DNA of 64,000 bases from an uncultured Algibacter sp. (GTDB lineage: Bacteria > Bacteroidota > Bacteroidia > Flavobacteriales > Flavobacteriaceae), in contig CALGNX010000017.1 of the NCBI GenBank assembly GCA_937958265.1, positions 1 to 64,000 on the forward strand. Direction: 5' to 3'. A program made the position numbers and the translations under genes. A model generated the notes under the pieces. The model was not told where the DNA came from and did no database searches. It saw only the letters and a program-made list of their open reading frames with translations. Positions 17,963 through 27,650 of the stretch are shown here, piece by piece (the stretch's first letter is position 1; each line of letters starts with the position of its first letter).

Positions 17963-18166
17963 ATGAAACTATTAACCATAATACTAAGCATTATAGCTCT
18001 CGGTTTGATTATTTTTAACACCACATTAATTAATTTAGAATCGCCATTTACAGGGGACAGTATTGTTGCCTTAATAACCATATTAGCTTCACTTTGTGTT
18101 ATTGTGATGATGGCTATTTTAAGAGTTTCCAAAAATATTGAGCAAAAAGTAAAAGGGCAAAAATAA
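17963..18166 (+). CDS. small two-helix membrane protein
   Basis: A 67-residue protein. Two hydrophobic stretches (about residues 2-22 and 33-56) are separated by a short polar loop (LESPFTGDS) and followed by a Lys-rich tail ending KVKGQK, giving a helical hairpin with both ends probably cytosolic. No named family was recognised. Codon use matches the neighbours and it follows marC closely, so it is probably a real gene. Confidence 0.65.
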   Translation: MKLLTIILSIIALGLIIFNTTLINLESPFTGDSIVALITILASLCVIVMMAILRVSKNIEQKVKGQK

Positions 18167-18261
18167 AACTGCCTTAACATATACTGCAGGTCTTTTTATA
18201 AGCTAAAATTAAGCAGAAGATAATTAAAAGTAAATTACCCTACTAAACCAAAAACAATAAA

Positions 18262-19851
18262 TTATTTATTATTACTAAGCTTAATAAGGGTAGTAATCAT
18301 AGCATCGTTCTGGTTAAAAACTTCCTCAAAAGCTCCATTACCAAAAAGCTGATCGGCTAAAGTTGCCTTTATATACTGCTTCACCTCATCGTGGTATGCT
18401 ACAAATGTTATTTTAGATTCTGTTCTTACATTTAGGTAGTCTTGAAACGCAAAAACCAAATCGTCTCCCACTTCAAAATTACGCACAAAATCTTGCCTTG
18501 TTGTATTCGCATGAAGCGCTCTATCTTTCTCTAATTCTTCAAACACAAAATTACCAAAAAACCCCCGCCCCATTAAAAAACTTAAGGTTTCATTCTGCAT
18601 ACGCTTATCTATTGGCACAAACACATCTGGAATAATACCACCACCACCGTAAACAACTTTACCCTTAGGCGTTGTAAATTTTAAAGAATCGTTTACTTCT
18701 ATTTTCTCAGGATCTAGTAATTCCCCACTTTCTAATCGGTCAAAATACTCATCGTAATAATCTTTATTCCCCTTATCATACGAGCGCTGTATAGAGCGGC
18801 CTGTTGGCGTATAATAACGTGAAACAGTTAGCCGTACCGCACTGCCGTCGCCTAAATCCATTTCTCGCTGCACCAAACCTTTACCATAAGACCGCCTACC
18901 AATAATACGCCCTTTATCATTATCTTGTAAAGCACCTGCAACTATTTCACTTGCCGAGGCCGAATTCTCATTAATAAGCACATATACCTTTCCGTTTTCA
19001 AAATCACCTTCACTACTAGCATAACTTTTATCAACATCCCCCCTTCTATTTTTGGTGAATAAAATAAGTTTATCAGCTTCCAAAAACTCATCTACAATTT
19101 TCTCTGCCACGCCTAAAAAACCTCCAGGATTATTACGTAAATCTAGAGCAACCTCTTTAGCACCATAGCTACGAAGTTTGCTTAAGCTTGTTTTAAACTC
19201 ATTAAATGTAGATTCTGCGAAACGATTAATTTTTATATACCCCAAACTATCGGTTAGCATATAAGCTGCATCAACACTTTTAATTGGTATTTTTCCGCGT
19301 TTTACAGTAAAATCTAAGAGTTTTGGCTCTCCTCTTCGGTATATTTTCAGTTTTACTTTCGAACCCAAGGTGCCTTTCAATTTTTTAATAACCGAAATAT
19401 CTTCTAATTTTTTACCAAATAAAGAGTCGCCATTAGCCATTAAAATTCTATCGCCACCCCTTATACCGGCCTTAGCGCTAGGTCCGTTTTCAAAAGCCCT
19501 AATTACCGCAATACTATCTTTATAGGTATAAAAACTAACACCAATACCAACAAAATCGCCTTTCATTTCTTCGGTAACGCGTGCCATATCCGATTTCGGA
19601 ATATATACGGAATGTGGGTCTAGGTTTTGCAAAATAGTGTTAACCGTAACATCAACAACGCTATCGGTATCAATATCGTCTACGTAATCGTACTCAATAT
19701 AATCTATAAGCCTATTGAGTTTATCTTTTTTACTAGTATTGGAAAAAATACGATCTGGCGAATAGCTAAAATCCAACTTACCACCAATAAAAATACCAGC
19801 AGCAGCAGCAATACCTAATAGTAATGGCAAATATTTTTTATGGTATAGCAT
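18262..19851 (-). CDS. S41 family C-terminal processing protease
   Basis: A 529-residue periplasmic serine protease of the Prc/CtpA type. An N-terminal membrane anchor (about residues 8-24) is followed by a PDZ domain (about 90-175, GIGVSFYTYKDSIAVIRAF ... GDRILMANGDS) and the S41 core. The catalytic Ser-Lys dyad is visible: Ser299 within SASASEIVAGALQD and Lys324 in SYGKGLVQ, 25 residues apart as in E. coli Prc. Such enzymes trim or degrade envelope proteins from their C-termini. The start ATG overlaps the stop of the deaminase gene (TAATG), so the two are translationally coupled. Confidence 0.93.
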   Translation of the reverse strand: MLYHKKYLPLLLGIAAAAGIFIGGKLDFSYSPDRIFSNTSKKDKLNRLIDYIEYDYVDDIDTDSVVDVTVNTILQNLDPHSVYIPKSDMARVTEEMKGDFVGIGVSFYTYKDSIAVIRAFENGPSAKAGIRGGDRILMANGDSLFGKKLEDISVIKKLKGTLGSKVKLKIYRRGEPKLLDFTVKRGKIPIKSVDAAYMLTDSLGYIKINRFAESTFNEFKTSLSKLRSYGAKEVALDLRNNPGGFLGVAEKIVDEFLEADKLILFTKNRRGDVDKSYASSEGDFENGKVYVLINENSASASEIVAGALQDNDKGRIIGRRSYGKGLVQREMDLGDGSAVRLTVSRYYTPTGRSIQRSYDKGNKDYYDEYFDRLESGELLDPEKIEVNDSLKFTTPKGKVVYGGGGIIPDVFVPIDKRMQNETLSFLMGRGFFGNFVFEELEKDRALHANTTRQDFVRNFEVGDDLVFAFQDYLNVRTESKITFVAYHDEVKQYIKATLADQLFGNGAFEEVFNQNDAMITTLIKLSNNK

Positions 19852-20282
19852 TATGCTTTTAAATCGTCAATATATTTTAATTCGATACCTGCTTTTTCAA
19901 GAAACTTTAAACCCGAGTCGTCTTTATAAGCATTACTATAAATAACTTTTACAATACCTGCTTGATGAATTAATTTACTACACTCCTTACAAGGCGACAT
20001 GGTAATATAAAGTGTGGCTCCTTTACAAGATTGCGTGGAGGCTGCTACCTTTAAAATCGCATTAGCTTCGGCATGCAACACATACCATTTAGTGTACCCT
20101 GCATCGTCCTCGCAAAAATTATCGAAACCTGTAGGCGTGCCATTAAAACCATCTGATATAATCATACGATCCTTAACAATAATAGCACCTACCTGCCTAC
20201 GTTTGCAATTGGATAATTTACCCCACTCCTCTGCAATTCTTAAATAAGCCTTATCGTACTTAAGTTGTTTTTTATCTGGCAT
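19851..20282 (-). CDS. dCMP/cytidine deaminase-family zinc enzyme (ComEB-like)
   Basis: A 143-residue member of the deoxycytidylate deaminase family, which converts dCMP to dUMP for dTMP synthesis. The zinc site is complete: His70-Ala-Glu72 (LHAEANAI) and Cys98-x-x-Cys101 (SPCKEC). The segment RRQVGAIIVKD is also typical. It is the first gene of a two-gene unit with the S41 protease (one-base overlap). The promoter-proximal side contains long repeat copy F, whose end lies only about 20 bases upstream of the ATG. Confidence 0.9.
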   Translation of the reverse strand: MPDKKQLKYDKAYLRIAEEWGKLSNCKRRQVGAIIVKDRMIISDGFNGTPTGFDNFCEDDAGYTKWYVLHAEANAILKVAASTQSCKGATLYITMSPCKECSKLIHQAGIVKVIYSNAYKDDSGLKFLEKAGIELKYIDDLKA

Positions 20283-20301
20283 TAAATCTTTTGTTTATTT
20301 T

Positions 20302-20458
20302 GGCGTTACCCGAAAAAGGGTCAGGCTATCCACTATATCTTTTTTTATACTGTACCTATTACTAGTGTATCTTTAAAAAACAGCTATCCATTACGTTTTT
20401 TCAAGTATTCAAGCCTATTCTCAGTATAAAAAAAGGATGCCGTTTCTATCCTTAACGC
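20302..20458 (-). repeat. dispersed repeat, long form (copy F)
   Basis: Read on the minus strand it runs GCGTTAAGGATAG ... ACGGCATCCTTTTT ... AAAAAGATATAGTG ... CGGGTAACGCC, about 157 bases. The two ends and the two inner blocks match copy E (22252-22405); the middle is unrelated. It sits just upstream of the deaminase gene. Confidence 0.75.
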
Positions 20459-20783
20459 AAACTATATAACGAATATAAACTGTTCGTATTTTATTTACAA
20501 TGCCTGGGCGTTAAAGTTTTAAGAAAACTTAATTATTGTATCTAGTTAACCATAATTAATATTACTGGGTAACTAAAATTGATATTATTCACAAAAAAAC
20601 AAGAAAAAACAAGAAAAAATAGAAATAAAACTATAAATTTAAACTAAGTAATTTGCAAAAAACCTTTTAGGAAGCTTACAAACAATTTATAAATTAAAAA
20701 CTACGGAAACAAAATAGGAGATACTACATTACCTATTTTCCGTTATTAAAACTTATTTCTTTAAAATATAAAATAAAAACTAA
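20459..20783. other. gene-free A/T-rich stretch
   Basis: About 325 bases between repeat copy F and the PH-domain gene. Nothing beyond short A/T runs was recognised. Confidence 0.5.
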
Positions 20784-21251
20784 ATGAGTAAAACATATAA
20801 TTCTAAATTTTCCTACGGCTTAATAATCTTAGTTTCAATAGTATTTCTCGGCTCACCAATACTCAACCTTGTAAGGGGTAACGCAGGTATATATTCAACT
20901 ACAACAAGTTTAGTTTCAACCATAATTTTAAGCCTTATTATACACATGCTCCTTGCTACAACATATAAAATTGAAGAGCATAAACTTAAAATTAAATGTG
21001 GTTTTTTTAACTACAAGCCCGTTAAAATAAATCAAATAACCGAAATAAGAAAATCAAATAATATAAAGTCCTCACCGGCACCATCGTTTGATCGCATAGA
21101 AATAAAATATGGAGCATTTAACAGCATATTAATTTCACCCCAAAACAAATTTGAATTTATAAGACATATAACAGATTTAAACCCTCAAATAATTAATAAA
21201 GTATACCTAAAACAGCACAGCAATAAAATCACAAAAGAAAGCGTAAACTAA
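20784..21251 (+). CDS. bacterial PH-domain-like membrane protein
   Basis: A 155-residue protein: two hydrophobic helices (about residues 10-27 and 40-60) followed by a compact beta-rich domain (KIEEHKLKIKCGFFNYKPVKINQITEIRKSNN ... KFEFIRHITDLNP). This matches the layout of bacterial PH-like (bPH/YdbT-type) proteins, in which the strand pattern 'L.i..g......i.i..I..I' and the closing 'F...i' helix are characteristic. Function is unknown. It stands alone. Confidence 0.7.
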   Translation: MSKTYNSKFSYGLIILVSIVFLGSPILNLVRGNAGIYSTTTSLVSTIILSLIIHMLLATTYKIEEHKLKIKCGFFNYKPVKINQITEIRKSNNIKSSPAPSFDRIEIKYGAFNSILISPQNKFEFIRHITDLNPQIINKVYLKQHSNKITKESVN

Positions 21252-21324
21252 GGGTTAAATTGAATAATGATTACATAATAAACGAAACTGAAAATTTCAC
21301 ATTTTACTTTTAAAATAATAGAAT

Positions 21325-22071
21325 TTATTTTAGAAAAAACGCATCTAATTGCTGCTTTATAATTTCGAAATCTGTATAACCATTTGCTAAGAGTATAGAT
21401 TTATCTTCTGTTTGCAAAACCAGTGTAGGCATGCCTGCAAACTGACTTGATTTAAATTTTTCGAATTCTATTTCGGCTAAGGCCTGGTATTTAGAATCAT
21501 TCATTTTACTAAAAAATAGTGATTTTTCTACACCTATTCTCTCTACATACGGCGTGTAAGCATTTAAATCAATAGGGTTTATACCATCAAAATAAACAGC
21601 TTGTAATAACATTTCTGCAAACTCCAATTCCTTTTCTGGGCACGCTTCTTTTATTACACATAGTGCAATAGATGGCGGTAACGAGTTAAGCACCATTTTA
21701 CCTGTCCCAAATACATCCTTTAAAAAAGATTCTCCAAATTTAACACCCGTCCTGGCTTCTACGCTTTTATAAGCTCTTGCTTTAATATGTGGCGCAACTT
21801 TATTTACAAAACCAACTTTACTATTTATAAATAAACCGCCGCTTACTACTTCAATATTTAAAACAGCTCCATATACTTGTTTTACTTTTTTTATTACAGA
21901 GCTAAAACCATAACACCAACCACAGAGTGCATCGTAATAATAAACTAGTTTCACCTTGGGCAGTTTAGAATTTTTATTAGCTTCTATTTTTTGTTTATCG
22001 GGTTTTAAAACAGACGAGCAAATATTAGTTTTTGCATTACAAGATATACCTGTATTTTCTGTATTACTCAT
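21325..22071 (-). CDS. DsbA-family thioredoxin-fold protein
   Basis: A thioredoxin-fold protein of the DsbA/FrnE type (248 residues from the chosen start). The active site CGWC lies in YYYDALCGWCYGFSS and the family's cis-Pro loop is visible as AGMPTLVL. No signal peptide is apparent; the N-terminal 35 residues are polar with two Cys, suggesting a cytosolic FrnE-like oxidoreductase. The ATG at 22071 is preferred, but an in-frame ATG at 22098 would add nine residues. It is separated from HupE by repeat copy E. Confidence 0.85.
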   Translation of the reverse strand: MSNTENTGISCNAKTNICSSVLKPDKQKIEANKNSKLPKVKLVYYYDALCGWCYGFSSVIKKVKQVYGAVLNIEVVSGGLFINSKVGFVNKVAPHIKARAYKSVEARTGVKFGESFLKDVFGTGKMVLNSLPPSIALCVIKEACPEKELEFAEMLLQAVYFDGINPIDLNAYTPYVERIGVEKSLFFSKMNDSKYQALAEIEFEKFKSSQFAGMPTLVLQTEDKSILLANGYTDFEIIKQQLDAFFLK

Positions 22072-22251
22072 GCCTTTTTTTTTACAATAGCTTAACATGT
22101 ATTACATTAACGAAGTTAACTACAAACCCCATTTACATACTTACTTGTTATTACTGGTTAAGTAGAAGCAAAATACAAATTAAAATAACATAGTGTATTT
22201 AACTAATTTATAATAACAGATTTTTTATTAATACCTATAAAAATAGTGGGT

Positions 22252-22405
22252 GCGTTAGGGATTGTAACGGCATCCTTTTTAAAATAAAAAACAATAAATT
22301 AAGTTAAACCCCAACACCTTAATACTTACTAATTACGCTAATACTTAACAACACCCGCTTTAAAAAGATATAGTGAAAAGCCCGACCCTTTTCGGGTAAC
22401 GCCCA
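22252..22405 (+). repeat. dispersed repeat, long form (copy E)
   Basis: Begins GCGTTAGGGATTG, then ACGGCATCCTTTTT, a unique middle of about 80 bases, AAAAAGATATAGTG, and ends CCCTTTTCGGGTAACGCCC. It shares ends with the short copies and inner blocks with copy F. It lies between the DsbA-like gene and hupE, and the rest of that 400-base gap shows nothing. Confidence 0.8.
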
Positions 22406-22500
22406 AATTACTATTACAGGCCTATTTTATATGGGTAAGCTTATTTAACGATCTATCTATAAATTACATTTAAAAAAAGCACTATTAATAATACGTTATA

Positions 22501-23091
22501 CTATGCCAAAAAGTCGCTATTTATAACCATAGGAATAACTAAACCAACAACAACGGCTGATATTACAAGAATCCAATCGCGCTTGGAAAACCTGAAAATA
22601 GTTTGCACCAAGTAACCCAGAAACAAAACTAGAAATACCACTATTATTTGAGCCAACTCAATACCCAAAGCAAACTCTAAAAGCAAAATAAGTTTATTGT
22701 CTGTTGCGCTTAACAGCATTTTAAATTCGCGAGCAAAGCCCAAACCATGTACTAAACCAAAAAACAATGTAGATAAAAATAAAACACCTACTTTTTCGCG
22801 CTGTGCACCTTTACCAGAGGTAAATAAATTAAATAAGGCAACTACCAAAATAGTTATAGGTATTAAAAACTCTACCATAGTAGCCTTTACTGTAACCACA
22901 TTGTAGGCTGATAATATTAAGGATAACGTGTGCCCCACTGTAAACATGGAAACCAATAATAAGACACGTTTCCAATCTTTAAAGGTGTATGGAACGGTTA
23001 ATACTATTAAGAATAAAACATGGTCGTAAGCATTAATATCCAACACATGGTTAATACCATATTCCACATTAAACCAAAAATTTTCAAGCAT
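22501..23091 (-). CDS. HupE/UreJ family membrane protein
   Basis: A 196-residue integral membrane protein with six hydrophobic helices. Family marks are GINHVLDINAYDHVLFLIVL at the start, TVGHTLSLILSA and LVHGLGFAREF, whose conserved His residues may bind nickel or another metal. HupE/UreJ relatives are proposed nickel permeases, but no hydrogenase or urease genes are nearby and the broader family often has other roles, so the substrate is open. The promoter -7 element TACATTTG is at 23125-23132 on the minus strand. Confidence 0.87.
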   Translation of the reverse strand: MLENFWFNVEYGINHVLDINAYDHVLFLIVLTVPYTFKDWKRVLLLVSMFTVGHTLSLILSAYNVVTVKATMVEFLIPITILVVALFNLFTSGKGAQREKVGVLFLSTLFFGLVHGLGFAREFKMLLSATDNKLILLLEFALGIELAQIIVVFLVLFLGYLVQTIFRFSKRDWILVISAVVVGLVIPMVINSDFLA

Positions 23092-23233
23092 AATAAATTT
23101 ATTTTAAAGCACATAAAACTTAAGCAAATGTACAATTATTGCAACTAGTTTAAAAGCATATTACAGCTTTAGACACGCAGTAATTTAAGTGCGCCACAAC
23201 GCCATGATTAAACAATTTGTAGCCTCACTTAAG

Positions 23234-23260
23234 TTGTTAATGCCTATTACTTTATATTTG
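23234..23260 (+). promoter_or_regulatory. predicted promoter of the lipoprotein gene at 23285
   Basis: TTG (23234-23236), 16 bases, then the perfect -7 element TATATTTG (23253-23260). Transcription would start about 20 bases before the ATG. Confidence 0.5.
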
Positions 23261-23284
23261 TACGTACTAAATAAATAAAACCTA

Positions 23285-23803
23285 ATGCGAAATAGAATTT
23301 TTATTGTTTTAAGTTTTTTAACTCTAATAATGGGGTGTAAAAAAGCACAAGAGGAATACACTGAATACCAAACAAGAGAAAACGAAAGCCAATTATTAAC
23401 AGAAAAAGAGGTTTCTAAATTTAAGTATGTAGATTATATTTTAGATTCTGCAACGCATGAACTTGCAAAAGATTGGACGGAATACATGCAATTTAATGAT
23501 GCTGTTTTGAAAATTAAAAAGGGCGATTGGACTTTTTTTAAAGATAACGAGGAGGTTATTGAACTACTTATTTACGAACATAAATTAAATATCCCCGAGA
23601 CATTAAAATCTGAGTCTGTTATATCTAGATTAGTAATTTTAGAAACTAGACTTTTAAAGCTTAAAAGTTTAACTAACTTATCTACTATAAATAAAAAAGA
23701 ACTTATTGAAAATACTAAGGCATTTTTAGTTGCATTTTCTAATTTAAATTTTCAGCTGAATAAAAAAGTTGAATTTACCAAAAGAACTATTGAGAGGCCC
23801 TAA
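23285..23803 (+). CDS. hypothetical lipoprotein
   Basis: A 172-residue protein with a short leader and lipobox LIMGC (Cys18), followed by a Glu/Gln/Thr-rich linker and a mostly alpha-helical, charged body (KFKYVDYILDSATHEL ... LVILETRLLKLKSLTN). No family was recognised. The clean lipoprotein signal and good promoter support a real envelope protein. The leader KKAQEEYTEYQ after the Cys lacks an obvious surface-export signal. Confidence 0.75.
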   Translation: MRNRIFIVLSFLTLIMGCKKAQEEYTEYQTRENESQLLTEKEVSKFKYVDYILDSATHELAKDWTEYMQFNDAVLKIKKGDWTFFKDNEEVIELLIYEHKLNIPETLKSESVISRLVILETRLLKLKSLTNLSTINKKELIENTKAFLVAFSNLNFQLNKKVEFTKRTIERP

Positions 23804-24154
23804 TTTATATTGCACATGTATTAACTGAAACCTTATTACTATTTATTACCCAGCTCGAAATCACAAAAAAATAAAATAAAGTTATTTTTAAACAACGTAA
23901 TTAAAACAGCCATTTCGATGCGGACGTTAAAAAACACGTTTTTTCAACGTTTTCGCTGTTTTTTGTTGGCATATCGCTATTTTTTTTAAAAACTAATAAA
24001 CATTTTTACAAATCCAAAAGCATTATTTACCTGTTACTTAAGTAACAAAACTAGACGGCTAAATAACTTTAAAAGACATAATTAAAAACTTTACGCCATT
24101 TAAATAATAAACCTATAAATTAATGTATGCTGGCTTATTTTTAATAACACAAAA
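23804..24154. other. 351-bp gap with nested hairpin
   Basis: At about 23922-23962 an outer arm AAAACAGC pairs with GCTGTTTT around an inner, slightly imperfect stem (ACGTTAAAAAAC with GTTTTTTCAACGT). It could terminate the lipoprotein transcript or be a small structured RNA. The rest is A/T-rich with no recognisable feature. Confidence 0.35.
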
Positions 24155-24502
24155 TTATTCGCGTTTTACAAGTGCATAAAAATCGCCATCTAAAGGTAAA
24201 TAACCTTGGTCGTAAACAAAATAATATATAGTACCTGCCTTGGTTGTATAAGTACTTGTAAAATAATTAAAATCGAAACCATTTTGAACAAGTTTAGTAC
24301 GACTTGTTTTTGTTTTTTGACTGGGGTTTAACGTTTCTAAAATTCGCCAGTTTTTTCTTAAACGATTATTTATATTTCTTATTAAATTTTTAGAATCTTT
24401 GTTTATTGTATTATTATAAGCGTTTCTACAATAGTCGCTACAGAATTTTTTATCGCTTCGCCCAACAAGTTTTTCGCTACACTCCAAGCAAAATTTTTCC
24501 AT
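24155..24502 (-). CDS. small Zn-ribbon protein (DUF2116-like)
   Basis: A 115-residue protein with an N-terminal treble-clef/zinc-ribbon: CLECSEKLVGRSDKKFCSDYCRNAYNN, giving the CxxC-x16-CxxxC arrangement seen in DUF2116-type zinc ribbons. The C-terminal half is a small beta-rich region (GFDFNYFTSTYTTKAGTIYYF). A GTG codon three bases earlier could also start, but ATG at 24502 is preferred. It is divergent from ssb (about 210 bases), and the ribbon suggests a nucleic-acid-related role, which is inference only. Confidence 0.75.
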   Translation of the reverse strand: MEKFCLECSEKLVGRSDKKFCSDYCRNAYNNTINKDSKNLIRNINNRLRKNWRILETLNPSQKTKTSRTKLVQNGFDFNYFTSTYTTKAGTIYYFVYDQGYLPLDGDFYALVKRE

Positions 24503-24712
24503 CACAATTATTTTTCATAAATATATGTATTTTATTTAAAACACCTACTACCAACCAAATAGGACAAATAAAGCGATTTAAACGACTACAATTGCTTACA
24601 AACGAACACAAATACTTACTAACCGTTTATTCACTTATAAGCACATCATCTTTGCCATGTCGAAACGTATTAACTCGATTTTATAAACACTTAACTTTAA
24701 TATTTAAAATTT

Positions 24713-25045
24713 ATGAGCACACTAAGAAACAAAGTTCAGTTAATTGGCAACCTAGGAAACGATCCAGAAATAATACATCTTGAATCTGGAAAAACTCTAG
24801 CAAAATTTACAATGGCAACTAATGAAAGTTACACCAATACGAAAGGCGAAAAAATTGTAGATACGCAATGGCACAACATTGTAGCTTGGGGAAAAGTTGC
24901 TCAAATTATTGAAAAGTATGTAACTAAAGGGAAAGAAATTGCTATTGAAGGAAAACTAACATCTAGAAGTTATGAAGATAAAGGCGGCAACAAACGCTAT
25001 ATAACAGAAATAATTTGCGGTGAGTTAATTTTATTAGGAAAATAA
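24713..25045 (+). CDS. ssb: single-stranded DNA-binding protein (short form)
   Basis: A 110-residue OB-fold SSB: MSTLRNKVQLIGNLGNDPEI, then TLAKFTMATNESYTN, QWHNIVAWGKVAQI and KGKEIAIEGKLTSRSYEDK. It ends immediately after the fold (GELILLGK), so it lacks the acidic C-terminal tail that recruits repair proteins in canonical SSBs. Short forms of this kind are common in Bacteroidota as a second SSB beside a full-length one. Start ATG at 24713, terminator at 25131-25165. Confidence 0.92.
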   Translation: MSTLRNKVQLIGNLGNDPEIIHLESGKTLAKFTMATNESYTNTKGEKIVDTQWHNIVAWGKVAQIIEKYVTKGKEIAIEGKLTSRSYEDKGGNKRYITEIICGELILLGK

Positions 25046-25130
25046 TTTACCTACCGTTTGGTTTTACCCAAGAGCAAGCACTTTATATTACAGCCACCAT
25101 ATTTCACCAAAAACAGATCCACACTTTCTT

Positions 25131-25165
25131 TAAACAAGACACTTACTTTATAAGTGTCTTGTTTA
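25131..25165. terminator. bidirectional terminator between ssb and nadB
   Basis: A perfect 15-bp stem (25131-25145 with 25151-25165) with a 5-base loop, abutting the nadB stop codon. It can serve both convergent genes. Confidence 0.8.
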
Positions 25166-26719
25166 CTATTTTATATTATCAATATTAAAGTAACCTCCTT
25201 TATTCTCTGCTCTATTTAAAGATTGACTTATAATTAAATGTGCCACATTTATCATATTTCGTAGTTCGCAAAGGGCGGTTGTTATTTTAGATTCGCGGTA
25301 CAAACCTTCTACCTCCTCATGAATTAAATCTAAATGTTTTATAGCAGCATTTAAACGTTTATTACTACGAACAATACCTACGTAATCGCGCATTAAAGCT
25401 TGCAGGCGTTTTAAGTTATGCTGAATTAATATATGCTCTTTAGGAATACTTGTACCCGCATCGTCCCAATTGGGGATATCTACCTCATTATAATCATAAT
25501 TGGATGTAACCTGCGCCTTATAAATATTATGCGCGTAAACTAATGCCTCTAGTAAGGAATTTGATGCTAACCTATTCGCGCCATGCAAACCTGTTCTTGA
25601 ACATTCGCCACAAGCAAATAAGTTATCAATTGTTGTTTTTCCTTTTTCATCCACCTCAATACCACCACATAAATAATGAGAAGCAGGGACTACCGGAATC
25701 CAATCTGTTTCAATATTAATATGATGCTCCAAACATTTGTTATAAATGTTTGGGAAATGCTTTATAAAGGCATCCTTATCTATATGTGTACAATCTAAAA
25801 ACACATGAGACTCTCCAGATTTTTTTAGCTCACTATCAATACTTTGCGAAACAATATCTCTAGAAGCTAATTCTGCACGCTCGTCATAATCGGGCATAAA
25901 CCGGTACCCGCTTTTATTTCTTAAATAGGCACCAAAACCGCGCACAGCTTCCGATATTAAAAACGACGACTCCCCTTTAGCTTCGTACAATGCCGTTGGA
26001 TGAAATTGTACAAACTCCATATCCTTTATTCTTGCTTTTGCTCTGTAAGCCATAGCTATACCATCTCCTGTTGCTATAACAGGGTTTGTGGTATGCCCGT
26101 AAACATAACCAACACCACCAGAGGCTAACAACGTATTATTAGATTTTATAGTAAATATGGTGTTTGATTTTTGATCCATCACATACGCACCAAAACAGCT
26201 TAACGTTTTTACCTGGCTACTCTTTAAGTGATGATTTGTTACCAAATCGATAGCAAAATGATGTGATAAAATAGAAATATTAGATAACTGATGAGCTTTT
26301 GCTAACAAGGCCCTTTCGATTTCATAACCTGTAATATCTTTATGATGAATGATACGGTATTCAGAATGTCCGCCTTCTTTTCCTAAATCGAATTTACCAC
26401 TGTCATTCAAATCAAAGTTAGCACCCCAAAGCAATAGTTCTTCAAGGCGGTTTGGCCCCTCTTTAATAACCATTTCAACAACCTCTTTATCACATAAGCC
26501 ATCGCCAGCAATTAACGTATCTGTTATGTGTTTTTTAAAAGAGTCTGCTTCCTTATTTGAAACAATTGCAACGCCACCTTGAGCATACTTTGTATTGGAT
26601 TCATCTTCGTTCGCTTTTGTTACAATAACAACCTTTCTGTCTGGAAATTTTTGTGCTATTTTTACAGAAAACGTTAAACCCGCAATACCCGAACCTATTA
26701 CTAAATAATCTGTAGTCAT
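25166..26719 (-). CDS. nadB: L-aspartate oxidase
   Basis: An FAD enzyme oxidising L-aspartate to iminoaspartate, the first step of de novo NAD synthesis. The 517-residue protein opens with the dinucleotide motif VIGSGIAGLT and continues with NTKYAQGGVAIV, the substrate region QFHPTALY, the catalytic Arg segment ELASRDIVSQS and GLHGANRLASNSLLE. A C-terminal helical domain follows. It begins 4 bases after nadA ends, so the two form an operon whose products act consecutively. No nadC lies in the window. Confidence 0.95.
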   Translation of the reverse strand: MTTDYLVIGSGIAGLTFSVKIAQKFPDRKVVIVTKANEDESNTKYAQGGVAIVSNKEADSFKKHITDTLIAGDGLCDKEVVEMVIKEGPNRLEELLLWGANFDLNDSGKFDLGKEGGHSEYRIIHHKDITGYEIERALLAKAHQLSNISILSHHFAIDLVTNHHLKSSQVKTLSCFGAYVMDQKSNTIFTIKSNNTLLASGGVGYVYGHTTNPVIATGDGIAMAYRAKARIKDMEFVQFHPTALYEAKGESSFLISEAVRGFGAYLRNKSGYRFMPDYDERAELASRDIVSQSIDSELKKSGESHVFLDCTHIDKDAFIKHFPNIYNKCLEHHINIETDWIPVVPASHYLCGGIEVDEKGKTTIDNLFACGECSRTGLHGANRLASNSLLEALVYAHNIYKAQVTSNYDYNEVDIPNWDDAGTSIPKEHILIQHNLKRLQALMRDYVGIVRSNKRLNAAIKHLDLIHEEVEGLYRESKITTALCELRNMINVAHLIISQSLNRAENKGGYFNIDNIK

Positions 26720-26723
26720 AATA

Positions 26724-27650
26724 TTATTTAGATAACTCCAACATACGTTCTATTGGCAATAAAGCCCTTTTTATTATAGCAGGATTTACCTCTATTTGTG
26801 GCGACTCATTAAGCATACAGTTATACAACTTTTGCAACGTATTCATTTTCATAAAATGACATTCGCTGCACGCACACGTATTATCCTCTTTAGCAGGAGC
26901 TGGCACCAACTCTGTATTTGGCATTTCTTCCTTCATTTTATGCAAAATACCAGCTTCAGTGGCTACAATAAATTTTTGGTTTTGGTTTTCTCTCACATAA
27001 TTAATCATGCCAGAGGTTGACCCTATGTAAGTAGCTGTGTTTAAAATATGTGTTTCAGACTCTGGGTGTGCTATAATTTTATAATCAGGGTATTTTTTAT
27101 GAAGCGCAATAAGTTTATCTATTGAGAATGCTTCATGCACAATACAACTGCCATCCCACAATACCATATCTCTGCCTGTTTCATTAATTATATATTGCCC
27201 TAAATTTTTGTCTGGCGCAAAGATAATTGGTGTTTCTTTTGGTATAGAATTTACAATTTTTAAAGCGTTTGATGACGTACAAACAATATCGCTTAAAGCC
27301 TTAATTTCTGCAGAGCAGTTTACATAAGTAATTACCAAATGGTCTGGGTGTGCTTTTGTAAATTTCTCAAAATCTTCTGGCGGACAAGAGTCTGCCAAAG
27401 AGCAACCCGCTTTTAAATCTGGTAAAACTACGACTTTATCTGGACTTAAAATTTTAGCGGTTTCCGCCATAAAATGCACGCCAGCAAAAACAATCATATC
27501 GGCATCCGTTTCAGCTGCTTTTTGAGACAACCCCAAACTATCGCCCACATAATCTGCAATATCCTGTATTTCTCCTACTTGATAATAGTGCGCTAAAATA
27601 ATAGCATTTTTTTCCTTTTTAAGACGATTAATCTCTTTTACTAAATCCAT
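26724..27650 (-). CDS. nadA: quinolinate synthase
   Basis: A [4Fe-4S] enzyme condensing iminoaspartate with dihydroxyacetone phosphate to quinolinate. It has 308 residues. The three expected cluster Cys regions are seen: [17 protein letters not shown] and the late [12 protein letters not shown] block. [20 protein letters not shown] at the start is diagnostic of the family. First gene of the nadA-nadB operon. The 317-base upstream gap (27651-27967), shared with the divergent ppc, shows only a partial -7-like GATATTTG on the minus strand near 27700. Confidence 0.95.
   Translation of the reverse strand: MDLVKEINRLKKEKNAIILAHYYQVGEIQDIADYVGDSLGLSQKAAETDADMIVFAGVHFMAETAKILSPDKVVVLPDLKAGCSLADSCPPEDFEKFTKAHPDHLVITYVNCSAEIKALSDIVCTSSNALKIVNSIPKETPIIFAPDKNLGQYIINETGRDMVLWDGSCIVHEAFSIDKLIALHKKYPDYKIIAHPESETHILNTATYIGSTSGMINYVRENQNQKFIVATEAGILHKMKEEMPNTELVPAPAKEDNTCACSECHFMKMNTLQKLYNCMLNESPQIEVNPAIIKRALLPIERMLELSK

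Noticed and set aside
24406-24783. 125-residue open frame overlapping ssb and the zinc-ribbon gene
   Set aside because: It overlaps two well-supported genes, is Arg/Lys/Tyr-rich without any family pattern, and looks like chance in A/T-rich sequence.
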